From the IMG/VR virus record IMGVR_UViG_3300037674_000148, positions 1 through 22,743 of that record: a stretch of 22,743 bases of DNA; one strand, 5' to 3'. The stretch comes from a virus. Positions 15,126 to 22,169 of this stretch are shown in pieces. The position numbers and the translations under genes were made by a program. The notes under the pieces are model-generated. The model searched no databases. It had not been told where the DNA came from and saw nothing but the letters and a program-made list of their open reading frames with translations. Numbering within the stretch: position 1 is the first letter of the stretch; the number at the start of each line of letters is the position of its first letter.

Positions 15126-15156
15126 AAAAAAAAGGGCGACATAAAGCCGCCCTTTT
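15126..15156 (-). terminator. Intrinsic terminator after gp23
   Basis: AAGGGCG (15154-15148 read on the minus strand) pairs with CGCCCTT (15138-15132), extended by two inner pairs, with a five-base TTTAT loop and a run of eight T (15133-15126). It is the clearest intrinsic terminator in the window and would end the highly expressed capsid transcript before the tail gene. Confidence 0.85.
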
Positions 15157-15184
15157 CTGTATTCGTTATGAATAATATTATAGA

Positions 15185-16522
15185 TTACATCAAGTTTGCA
15201 ACTTGAACACGTCTGTAATATCTGTTTGAGTCCGCAGAACCAGCGTCATTTACTGCCGAAGCAGCACCTGAAATCGCACCAGTTTCAGCGAAAGGATTAG
15301 CAACTAGGCCATACCTTGTTTTGAAACCGATTTTTGGTTGGAATGTGTCTTGACCAACAGCTCTAACCATTTGTAATGGTACATATGGGCAGTAAAATAT
15401 TCCTGCGTCATATGGAGATGTTCCTTTGTAACCAACAACATAGTACTGCTTAGCAGCTGTGTTTGCTGAATACGGATCAATATACACTCTATATCTGCCG
15501 TTTAAAACTCCAGCGAAAGTATTTCCTGTGTCATCAACATTCAAATTATTTGATAATGCTGGTGTATAGTCTAATACTCCTGCCATTTGTAAAGCTGAAG
15601 CAACATCACTTGAACAAATCAAGATGTTACCTTTCCCTCTACGAGTTCTTTGGGCAATTGCGTTTGCGTCTCTTTCAACTTGGAACATTAAGCCTTTAAA
15701 ACGTTCTACAGACCAACGACCATTTGAGTCAGTATCTAAATCAAAGATACCAGCTGCAGTCGTGTTAGTAGCAGCGCCTTTTTCAGCATTAACGTAAATA
15801 GTTCTAACAACTTCTCTGTTGATTTCCGCAAGGATTTCAGCAGATAAAATATTTGCTAGTTCTGTTTCTGCGTCAAGACCGTGAATTGCTTTAAGGTCCT
15901 GTGCAAGTTCCATTGTGTACTCTGCTTTAAGAGCTCTTGACTTAGCAGTTACCGTTGACTTCTCAATAGAGAATGCCATTTCAGCAAATGCGTTGCCAGA
16001 AGCGTCGCCTAGTGCCTCAGCTTTTGCAGTCGTCATTGCAGTACCTTTTGTATAAGTTCCTGCAGGTGAGTCGTTCAAAACCGCTGGGTTAGCACCCGAA
16101 TGGTCAGTTGCTGAGTAACCGTCAACAGACGATCCAGCAGCATTTCTGCCAGCGAAATCAGAATCAGCTTCGTCAAATAGTGCTTCAGCACCAGTTTGAG
16201 AAGTATATCTTGATCTCATAGCGAAGATAAGGCCAGTTGGTCCAGTCATTGGCTGAACGCCAGCAATATCATATGCAATTAAATTAGGCATTGCTCTTCG
16301 TACCAGAGAAATTAGGATCGGGTCCCAATTTGCTACAGCTGAACCAGTTGCGTTAGTCGGTGCAGCTTCTGATAAAAATGCGTTGTCTTCTTTAAGTGCT
16401 CTTTCTTGGTTTTCCAAGATAACAGAGGTAACGGCACGTTTGTAAGTATCGCTGATTTTTGGTAAATCAGGATGCTCTAAAACTGGCTGCCATTTTTTTT
16501 CATAAGTTTCGGATAGATACAT
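15185..16522 (-). CDS. 23: Major capsid protein gp23
   Basis: A 445-residue HK97-fold capsid protein of the T4-like marine type. The diagnostic N-terminal region is present: NWDPILISLVRRAMPNLIAY, then GVQPMTGPTGLIFAMRSRY. The C-terminal FKTRYGLVANPFAE is also typical. A likely prohead protease site is LSE|A at residues 50-53, matching the LXE rule for gp21, so about 52 residues would be removed in maturation. An AGAGGGAGA ribosome site precedes the ATG. A TATAAAAATA-like element in the end of gene 22 may be its promoter. Length is shorter than T4 gp23 (521) but normal for marine relatives. Confidence 0.97.
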   Translation of the reverse strand: MYLSETYEKKWQPVLEHPDLPKISDTYKRAVTSVILENQERALKEDNAFLSEAAPTNATGSAVANWDPILISLVRRAMPNLIAYDIAGVQPMTGPTGLIFAMRSRYTSQTGAEALFDEADSDFAGRNAAGSSVDGYSATDHSGANPAVLNDSPAGTYTKGTAMTTAKAEALGDASGNAFAEMAFSIEKSTVTAKSRALKAEYTMELAQDLKAIHGLDAETELANILSAEILAEINREVVRTIYVNAEKGAATNTTAAGIFDLDTDSNGRWSVERFKGLMFQVERDANAIAQRTRRGKGNILICSSDVASALQMAGVLDYTPALSNNLNVDDTGNTFAGVLNGRYRVYIDPYSANTAAKQYYVVGYKGTSPYDAGIFYCPYVPLQMVRAVGQDTFQPKIGFKTRYGLVANPFAETGAISGAASAVNDAGSADSNRYYRRVQVANLM

Positions 16523-16540
16523 ATTTGTCTCCCTCTTTCT

Positions 16541-17791
16541 TTACTTAGCTATTTTTATATTTTTATATTTACTAATAGCGGTACTATAAGCAGCCATTGC
16601 ATTGGATAGATCTTCGTTAGAAGTTCCATCTGTTACCGCCACATCATCTACTTGCTCGCCTGAAACAGATTTTTTACCAAAGTAAGATTCTTTAATAGTT
16701 TCTACTTTAGCTTTATAATCTTTTTCGTTTGAGTATTCAATCTCTTCTGAAAGTTTGTTAAACTTTTCTTTTTGTGTATCAGCTAAATCACTAGCAACTT
16801 CTTGTTTAATTGCTTGTTTATTTAACTCGCCACTTGATTTTTTAAGTTCAACATTCTTTTCAATCTCTTCATTAACTTGCTTTTCTAAAGTTTCAATTTT
16901 AGAAGCTTGATCTTCTAATACATCATACTTTTCGTCTGGCACGTCAATATAATGGTCTTCAAAAAGTTTTTTAAGACCACTAATAAAGTCCTCAGCGATT
17001 TCACCTTTGATACCTTTTTCTAAAGCTATCTGGTTTTCTTTCATCCACTCTTCTACTACGTAGTTTAGATATGAGTCGACTTTAGTAACCATAGTTTCTT
17101 TTGTCGCTGAAATTTCTTCGTTTAATTTAGTATTATATTCTGCTTCCATTTTCTCAGCAATTTCATCCACTTTGGATTTAATAGCGCCTTCAAAAATTGT
17201 TGCAGCTTTATTTTTAAACTCTTCTGTAAGATCAGACTCGCCAGAAACAAGAGCTTCAACGTGTTCTTTAACGTCAATCTCTTCTTTTGAGTAAGTTATT
17301 TTAGACTCTTTCTTTTCATCTTTCTTAGCGTCAATAGCTTTCTTTAAAGCTGGTGGTAATTCACCTTCTTTAACTTCTTTTGCTTTAACTTCATCATCTT
17401 TTTTGTCGTCTTCTTTAACTTCTTTTTCTTTTGCGTCTTTATCTTTATCGGAGTCAGTTTCTTCTACCTTCATTGCTTGACCTGGATGTGATACTTGAGT
17501 CACCCCTGCTTGTGTGTTTGGTCTACCAGTTGTATCCGGTGAACCGCCCTTATCAGCCGTAGCACTAATTTGGTCAGAAACTTTTTTTGATTTTTTAGTT
17601 GCGTCAGGATTGCTGTCTGTTGGTTTAACAACAGCTGGACCCAAATCTTCTGCATTGTTCATTTTTGCAATATGAGAAGGTTCAGCCGCAACAGCATTCT
17701 TTTTAGGAGCATCAGCCATAGGATTCTTAGCATTCGCTTCAGAAACCGCTTCTGCTTCTAACGCCTCTATATTTTTGTCTGTATCGGCCAT
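16541..17791 (-). CDS. 22: Prohead core scaffold protein gp22
   Basis: A 416-residue, lysine/glutamate-rich, largely helical and coiled-coil protein. The first 180 residues are low-complexity and disordered-looking (SDKDKDAKEKEVKEDDKK). Residues 180-370 form the scaffold proper, with EEWMKENQIALEKGIKGEIA-type sequence typical of gp22. It builds the inner core on which gp23 assembles and is later digested by gp21. It is much longer than T4 gp22 (269), as in marine relatives. The order 21-22-23 and its own late promoter at 17843-17850 support the call. Confidence 0.9.
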   Translation of the reverse strand: MADTDKNIEALEAEAVSEANAKNPMADAPKKNAVAAEPSHIAKMNNAEDLGPAVVKPTDSNPDATKKSKKVSDQISATADKGGSPDTTGRPNTQAGVTQVSHPGQAMKVEETDSDKDKDAKEKEVKEDDKKDDEVKAKEVKEGELPPALKKAIDAKKDEKKESKITYSKEEIDVKEHVEALVSGESDLTEEFKNKAATIFEGAIKSKVDEIAEKMEAEYNTKLNEEISATKETMVTKVDSYLNYVVEEWMKENQIALEKGIKGEIAEDFISGLKKLFEDHYIDVPDEKYDVLEDQASKIETLEKQVNEEIEKNVELKKSSGELNKQAIKQEVASDLADTQKEKFNKLSEEIEYSNEKDYKAKVETIKESYFGKKSVSGEQVDDVAVTDGTSNEDLSNAMAAYSTAISKYKNIKIAK

Positions 17792-17842
17792 TGAGAATTA
17801 CTCCTTAATTAATTAATTACTAGTTTTCTTTTTCTCTAGTTC

Positions 17843-17850
17843 TATTTATA
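17843..17850 (-). promoter_or_regulatory. T4-type late promoter before gene 22
   Basis: A perfect TATAAATA on the minus strand in the gap between genes 21 and 22, about 50 bases before the gp22 ATG. This is the sequence recognised by gp55-programmed polymerase. No -35 element is needed. Confidence 0.75.
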
Positions 17851-17853
17851 AGT

Positions 17854-18498
17854 TTATAGCTTTTTAAGAAACGATTTAAAGACTTCCGCCTTCTTTTCCG
17901 CTAAAGCTATACGAGTGGAACTTTCAATAAACTCTTTCCACTCTTGGATATTACGCTCTTGTATTATCCCATTACTCCAAATCCATTCTTTATTCTCCAT
18001 AATGCCTTCTACGAAAGCGTCCGGAGCGGAAGGATCTGCAACAATATCAGCGGCAGTAGCTAAGTAGAAGTCGTCTCCTACGTAGTTTGCGCCACCTCTT
18101 TTAGATAATGATCCCATACCTCTTGAAGATACTCCTAATTGAGCGCCTTCATCAATAAGATTTTTTACTATCTTACCGTATGGTGTGTCCATTACCTTTG
18201 CCTCACCAATAAAATTCTTGCCATCCGGATATAAAGATTTAATCATATGACTAACTCTTTCCAAATTTACCGTTGGTCCGTCAGGATGTCCTAACTCACC
18301 AAATGCACGATTTCTATTGATAAATTCTTTGTTATAACGAGAGACTTCTTTCTGTAAAATGTCGTTACCATATACTCTTCCATTTCTGTTTTTTATATCA
18401 GCTTGTAAGAATATGCCACGAATTTTATAGTCTTTAGCACCATTAGGTTTTTCCTCAATGATGTATTCTGCGTCTATTGTTTCTGTTATTAACTTCAT
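17854..18498 (-). CDS. 21: Prohead protease gp21
   Basis: A 214-residue serine protease of the herpes/T4 assemblin type, the same size as T4 gp21 (212). The N-terminal domain starts MKLITETIDAEYIIEEK. The catalytic His is in GELGHPDGP (His71), and the nucleophile Ser lies in GVSSRGMGS (124 or 125). It digests the core proteins and trims gp23 during head maturation. It follows a perfect late promoter and precedes gp22. Confidence 0.93.
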   Translation of the reverse strand: MKLITETIDAEYIIEEKPNGAKDYKIRGIFLQADIKNRNGRVYGNDILQKEVSRYNKEFINRNRAFGELGHPDGPTVNLERVSHMIKSLYPDGKNFIGEAKVMDTPYGKIVKNLIDEGAQLGVSSRGMGSLSKRGGANYVGDDFYLATAADIVADPSAPDAFVEGIMENKEWIWSNGIIQERNIQEWKEFIESSTRIALAEKKAEVFKSFLKKL

Positions 18499-18511
18499 AT
18501 CTCTCTCTTAC

Positions 18512-18519
18512 TATTTATA
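18512..18519 (-). promoter_or_regulatory. T4-type late promoter before gene 21
   Basis: A perfect TATAAATA on the minus strand, 13 bases before the gp21 ATG, in the gap after the 130-residue gene. The transcript start would be within a few bases of an AGAGAGAT ribosome-site-like run. Confidence 0.7.
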
Positions 18520-18526
18520 AGTATTT

Positions 18527-18919
18527 TTACCTAAATTCAACAATAATTGTGTAGTTATCGCCATTGGTAAAGTTCTTTGTATTCAACATAACATCACCAG
18601 TTGGTGTAATTGCATTGTTCAATATCTCATTACCATTATCTCGTAAGTTCCAAAAACCATTACCTCCCAATATTAAAGCAGTTGATTGTGTTGCGCCGTC
18701 CCATACTAACTCTACTGCTGATTTGGGGTTAACCGTATTAACAGAGTACCATATCTTTGAAACCTTTTTGGTACCGTCTTCGGACATAAAAGTTGTCTCT
18801 GAAGCGTCTATCTTTTTAACGTTTGATTCACCTGTTCCATCGGACATATTAGTCATCTTAACAACATACTTTACGCCTGCTGTGTCTGTTATATTTTGTA
18901 TTGATACTACGTCTGCCAT
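18527..18919 (-). CDS. Hypothetical beta-rich protein, possible virion protein
   Basis: A 130-residue soluble protein with alternating beta-type segments (GVKYVVKMTNMSDGTGE, KIWYSVNTVNPKSAVELVW, NYTIIVEF) and a glycine-rich GGNGFWNLRDNG turn. No known domain is recognised. It lies in the late morphogenesis cluster directly before gp21, eight bases after a 74-residue gene, so a capsid decoration or structural role is possible but unproven. Confidence 0.7.
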   Translation of the reverse strand: MADVVSIQNITDTAGVKYVVKMTNMSDGTGESNVKKIDASETTFMSEDGTKKVSKIWYSVNTVNPKSAVELVWDGATQSTALILGGNGFWNLRDNGNEILNNAITPTGDVMLNTKNFTNGDNYTIIVEFR

Positions 18920-18927
18920 TTTATCTC

Positions 18928-19152
18928 CTATTGTCCGTCATAGTAAGTTTTTGATAACTCACCTCTTTCAACTGAATCAGATTTTGTTCTACATCTAGCA
19001 TAAGTTTCTACCGTATCACTAGTGCCAGGATAAGTATATGTTCTTACACCACCTGAATATGTTCCAGGAGCGTCTGCATATGTATTGGAAGCTGTGGCAC
19101 CATTTTCATATTGCCAAACACTATTTGAACCTGGTACATCTACCCAAGCCAT
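18928..19152 (-). CDS. Hypothetical protein, 74 residues
   Basis: A small tyrosine-, glycine- and threonine-rich protein (WQYENGATASNTYADAPGTY, then VRTYTYPGTSDTVETYARCR) with no membrane segment. The composition looks like a short beta-structured virion protein. Its ATG shares a base with the stop of the upstream 46-codon gene (TAATG). Function unknown. Confidence 0.65.
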   Translation of the reverse strand: MAWVDVPGSNSVWQYENGATASNTYADAPGTYSGGVRTYTYPGTSDTVETYARCRTKSDSVERGELSKTYYDGQ

Positions 19153-19292
19153 TAGATACTATCCATTATTGCTTTGATTAATTTAGAGTTTGCTTTCTTT
19201 GTTTCATCACATATAGTTCCTGCTGTCTTAACAGAACTACCACAAATTTCTTTTGAAACCTCTATTAACCATTTTTTAATTTGTTCTAACAT
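19152..19292 (-). CDS. Hypothetical protein, 46 residues
   Basis: A short frame beginning MLEQIKKWLIEVSKEICGSS and ending KLIKAIMDSI, predicted as two amphipathic helices with two cysteines. Its ATG overlaps the upstream stop as TAATG, and its own stop overlaps the next ATG in the same way. This chain of coupled junctions supports a real gene. Function unknown. Confidence 0.6.
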   Translation of the reverse strand: MLEQIKKWLIEVSKEICGSSVKTAGTICDETKKANSKLIKAIMDSI

Positions 19293-19783
19293 TATTCTTC
19301 CTTCTTATGTTTGCCTAGTATTTTAACTATTTCCCAAGTACCATCATTATAGTGATGTACTTCTGCGTCAACTAGATCACACATAAATGCTAATGATTCA
19401 CCATCTATCTTATAAGTGATACCATTAATTTCTACGCTATCTGTACCTTCTGCTCTATTTCTCCAAAGTTTTTCAACTTCTCTTTTAGTCTTCAAACAAT
19501 CGGACATATTATTTGCACCTTTATGGTCAATTAAATGTCCATCTGAAAATACACATACAGCAAAAACTACTTCTGGTTTTGGAGCGTGTGAATGTTCTTC
19601 ACCTTCTAAAGGACATTGTTCGTGTCCATCTTTTCCACAACCTGTGCAATCTGCATTAGCTCTTTGACTATGCAATACTACACCAAATACTATAGCAATT
19701 AAAAATAAGGCACCTAAAATTTTAAGCATCCATCTAGTATCGCCATTTCTAAATCCTATTTTGTCTATTAATTTTTTAAACAT
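19292..19783 (-). CDS. Membrane-anchored or exported Cys/His protein with DCLK-type domain
   Basis: A 163-residue protein with one hydrophobic segment (about 18-38). A possible signal-peptidase site ANA|D follows, then a CTGC-X4-H-X2-C-X6-HSH cluster (46-66) that looks metal-binding. The C-terminal domain (70-160) contains VFAVCVFSDGHLIDHK and SDCLKTKREVEK (94-105), then a second conserved cysteine. The DCLK block recurs in the 100-residue protein at 20821-21123, suggesting paralogous domains on either side of the amino-acid-binding gene. Topology is most likely periplasmic. Function unknown. Confidence 0.7.
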   Translation of the reverse strand: MFKKLIDKIGFRNGDTRWMLKILGALFLIAIVFGVVLHSQRANADCTGCGKDGHEQCPLEGEEHSHAPKPEVVFAVCVFSDGHLIDHKGANNMSDCLKTKREVEKLWRNRAEGTDSVEINGITYKIDGESLAFMCDLVDAEVHHYNDGTWEIVKILGKHKKEE

Positions 19784-19784
19784 A

Positions 19785-20816
19785 TTATCTTATTGGTGGT
19801 ACATACATTATTCCACCATCCTTCCAAAGTTTGTTTAATCCTCTTTCTAAAGCAAGTGGAGTTTTTGGTCCTACATTTCTTTCATAAGACTCACCATAGT
19901 TTCCTACTTGTTTAATAATATTATAACCGAATTTCATACCAAGTCCTAACATAGGACCAATATAACCTTCAACACCTAATATTCTTTTAATCTCTTTATT
20001 TTTTGCAGTCAACATCATATCAACATTATACATTGTGATACCTGCCTCTTCAGCATTAACCATAATGAAATGTGTCCATCTAACTACGTCTTCCCATTCT
20101 TGGTCGCCTTGTCTTACAAGTGGACCTAAAGGCTCTTTAGATATAATTTCTGGCAACACCATCCATTTACTAGGGTCTTCTGCGCCAGCTCTTGCTGAAG
20201 CTAAACCTGAAGCGTCTGTTGTGAATACATCACAATCACCACCAAATAATTTTGCTTTTGCCTCTTTATTACCTTCAACATATATTGGTTGATATGCCAT
20301 ATTGTTTTCTGCAAAGTAATCATTTAAATTTAATTCACTTGTAGTTTCTTTTGTAATACATACAAAAGCACCATCTAATTCTTTTGCACTCTTAATATCT
20401 AAATCTGTTGGTATTAAAAATCCTTGACCGTCATAGTAATTAACACCTGCAAATTCAAACATTAAATTAACATCACGGCTAATTGTCCAAGTAGTATTTC
20501 TCGCAAGTAAATCAATTGAACCGGACGCCAATGTTGGAAATCTTTGACCAGCATTTAGTCCTATAAATTCTACTTTACTTGAATCACCAAATACAGCAGC
20601 TGCAACTGCCTTACAGAAATCTACATCTAAACCACTCCAATTTCCTTCTTCATCTTGAGCAGAAAATCCAGGTAAACCTGCATTAACACCACATACAACA
20701 TAACCCCGTTCTTTTACGGTTTGAAGTAATCCTACTTCTTGATCTACTTTAATGCTCTTTGTTGGAGCACAACTCACTAATAATAATGTAATTAATATCG
20801 CAAATAATTTTTTCAT
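19785..20816 (-). CDS. Amino-acid ABC transporter substrate-binding lipoprotein, AapJ-like
   Basis: A 343-residue periplasmic binding protein family 2 member, full length. It begins with a lipoprotein signal (MKKLFAILITLLLVSC, lipobox LVSC, Cys16), then VKERGYVVCGVNAGLPGFS, GNWSGLDVDFCKAVAAAVFG, LLARNTTWTISRD and FAGVNYYDGQGF. It ends with VGNYGESYERNVG and GGIMYVPPIR. These blocks match AapJ, the general L-amino-acid binder of Alphaproteobacteria. No permease or ATPase genes accompany it, so it must use the host transporter or serve another purpose. AapJ is usually secreted without lipidation, so the lipobox is unusual. It sits between two DCLK-domain genes within the head cluster. Confidence 0.92.
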   Translation of the reverse strand: MKKLFAILITLLLVSCAPTKSIKVDQEVGLLQTVKERGYVVCGVNAGLPGFSAQDEEGNWSGLDVDFCKAVAAAVFGDSSKVEFIGLNAGQRFPTLASGSIDLLARNTTWTISRDVNLMFEFAGVNYYDGQGFLIPTDLDIKSAKELDGAFVCITKETTSELNLNDYFAENNMAYQPIYVEGNKEAKAKLFGGDCDVFTTDASGLASARAGAEDPSKWMVLPEIISKEPLGPLVRQGDQEWEDVVRWTHFIMVNAEEAGITMYNVDMMLTAKNKEIKRILGVEGYIGPMLGLGMKFGYNIIKQVGNYGESYERNVGPKTPLALERGLNKLWKDGGIMYVPPIR

Positions 20817-20820
20817 ATAA

Positions 20821-21123
20821 TTAATCCTGTGTTAATACTTTAACTTTTTTTTCTTTTTTCTTTTCTGTTAATGATTTAGCTGTACCACCAAGTTTTAAAC
20901 TACCTGATTGGTCTGGCATTTTATTTTTAATACTAATAATGTTACCGTCTTTATCTATTTCTGCCATTGATGGACCACAAATAACTCTACGACCATCTTT
21001 CATTTTTTCAATCTTTCTTTTTTCCTTCAAACAATCCATAAGGCCATCATACTTAACAAATTCGCTAGATGTATCGGTCACAATAAACATTGTGATAATG
21101 GTAACTAATGTAGCTGCATCCAT
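20821..21123 (-). CDS. Small DCLK-domain protein with hydrophobic N-terminus
   Basis: A 100-residue protein. Residues 4-16 are hydrophobic (ATLVTIITMFIV), suggesting a short signal or membrane anchor. A DCLKEKRKIEK block (30-40) and a following Cys49 align with the larger protein at 19292-19783. It ends in a lysine-rich tail (KSLTEKKKEKKVKV). It lies four bases upstream of the amino-acid-binding lipoprotein gene and two bases after the coiled-coil gene. Function unknown; export or membrane association is inferred. Confidence 0.65.
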   Translation of the reverse strand: MDAATLVTIITMFIVTDTSSEFVKYDGLMDCLKEKRKIEKMKDGRRVICGPSMAEIDKDGNIISIKNKMPDQSGSLKLGGTAKSLTEKKKEKKVKVLTQD

Positions 21124-21125
21124 CT

Positions 21126-21578
21126 TTACTCTCCTATTGTATGTCCGTTTTGGACACCTCTTATTTTATCCTTTAATTTTTCAACGTCAGCCAAAACCTT
21201 CTCCATATCCTTCTGCAATCTCTCAATATTAACGGCATTGTTCATCATATTTTGTAAATCTTTCTGGATTTGTTCCACTTGTCCGCTCAAAAATTCAATC
21301 AACATAAATTGCTCAGAATCGGCAGGCGGAGAACCTAAATCTCCCCTTGGCCACTTGATCCTAAATTCGTTATTCTTTTCTATATCAGCACCTAAAGCTT
21401 CTTCTGATTGTGTTAAATCTTTTTCTAATAATGTTGTATTAGTTTCCAATTTATTTAACCGCTCAATCACCCCGAAATATGCCCACACTCCCATAGCTAC
21501 TGCTCCGACAATAGCAATTAGGTTTTTCATTGGCATACTTACAGCCGATTCACTTGATATATCTAATCTCTTGCTCAT
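21126..21578 (-). CDS. Membrane-anchored coiled-coil protein
   Basis: A 150-residue protein with one membrane helix (about 19-37, NLIAIVGAVAMGVWAYFGV) followed by two coiled-coil stretches (38-70 and 100-142). Between these lies a FRIKWPRGDLGSPPADSEQF block (73-92), which looks conserved. The architecture resembles small phage spanin-like or membrane-scaffold proteins, but no lysis gene partner is visible. It overlaps the upstream 77-residue gene by four bases. Confidence 0.7.
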   Translation of the reverse strand: MSKRLDISSESAVSMPMKNLIAIVGAVAMGVWAYFGVIERLNKLETNTTLLEKDLTQSEEALGADIEKNNEFRIKWPRGDLGSPPADSEQFMLIEFLSGQVEQIQKDLQNMMNNAVNIERLQKDMEKVLADVEKLKDKIRGVQNGHTIGE

Positions 21579-21808
21579 ATATTATTCGTTTCTCTCTCAA
21601 TATAATCATAAACATCTTGTTTATCTACATTATATTTATTAGACAAAGTGTCAACATTTGCTTCAAAATCTGGCACAAAGTTGTTGTCCTTATACTCTTT
21701 ATTAGTCAAATCACCTATAACGTCTTTCATTACAGGTGATAATTCTTTATAACTCGGTGTATCTAATAGTTCTTTACTATTAAATATATTACTGACCTTC
21801 TGTACCAC
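21575..21808 (-). CDS. Hypothetical protein, 77 residues (gene 68 position)
   Basis: A small acidic helical protein (LSPVMKDVIGDLTNKEYKD, then NKYNVDKQDVYDYIERE) with no recognised domain. It occupies the place of T4 gene 68, after the gp67-like gene, but sequence similarity to gp68 cannot be claimed. It overlaps the preceding gene by 20 bases and the next by four. Confidence 0.65.
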   Translation of the reverse strand: MVQKVSNIFNSKELLDTPSYKELSPVMKDVIGDLTNKEYKDNNFVPDFEANVDTLSNKYNVDKQDVYDYIERETNNI

Positions 21809-22169
21809 TTGGCGCCTCTACTGGTGCGTCACCAGATACTCCTGATTCCACTCCTGCGTCCTGTGTTACCGGTTCTGGTGCAGTCGGTTCAGTTTGACCA
21901 TCTGCCGTTTTTGGTTCAAAACTAATTTGATTACCATCTGCGTCCATAATTTGGTCCGTTCTTGCAGCTGGATCAGTTACCGCTGGTTTAGCGTCGCTTT
22001 GTGGTTGCACAAAATTATCTGGATTGAAAATTTTACTTGCAACATCTTTTCTTTGAGCGTCTAAAGCGTCACCAACTTTTGTACGTAAAGCATCCTTAAA
22101 TGCTTCACCTGCGCCTATGTTATCTTGGTCTGCTAATGCGTCAACAAACTTTTTAACTTCTTCTGACAT
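21789..22169 (-). CDS. 67: Prohead core protein, gp67-like
   Basis: A 126-residue protein. Residues 1-48 (FVDALADQDNIGAGEAFKDA, then ALDAQRKDVASKIF) resemble the N-terminal helices of T4 gp67. The rest is acidic, proline-rich and disordered-looking. It immediately follows portal gene 20, as gp67 does in T4, with a one-base overlap. gp67 is an internal prohead core protein cleaved by gp21. The tail differs from the polyacidic tail of T4 gp67, so the call is likely but not certain. Confidence 0.65.
   Translation of the reverse strand: MSEEVKKFVDALADQDNIGAGEAFKDALRTKVGDALDAQRKDVASKIFNPDNFVQPQSDAKPAVTDPAARTDQIMDADGNQISFEPKTADGQTEPTAPEPVTQDAGVESGVSGDAPVEAPSGTEGQ

Noticed and set aside
16545-16575. 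Late promoter for gp23 in the end of gene 22
   Set aside because: Only TATAAAAATA-like runs are present in a poly A/T stretch, not TATAAATA. Too weak to list as a separate feature.
18564-18998. 144-residue plus-strand open frame
   Set aside because: It lies opposite the 130- and 74-residue genes, which have coupled junctions. Its product has no recognisable domain and it lacks a ribosome site.
21238-21642. 134-residue plus-strand open frame
   Set aside because: It is antisense to the membrane coiled-coil gene and has no supporting signals.
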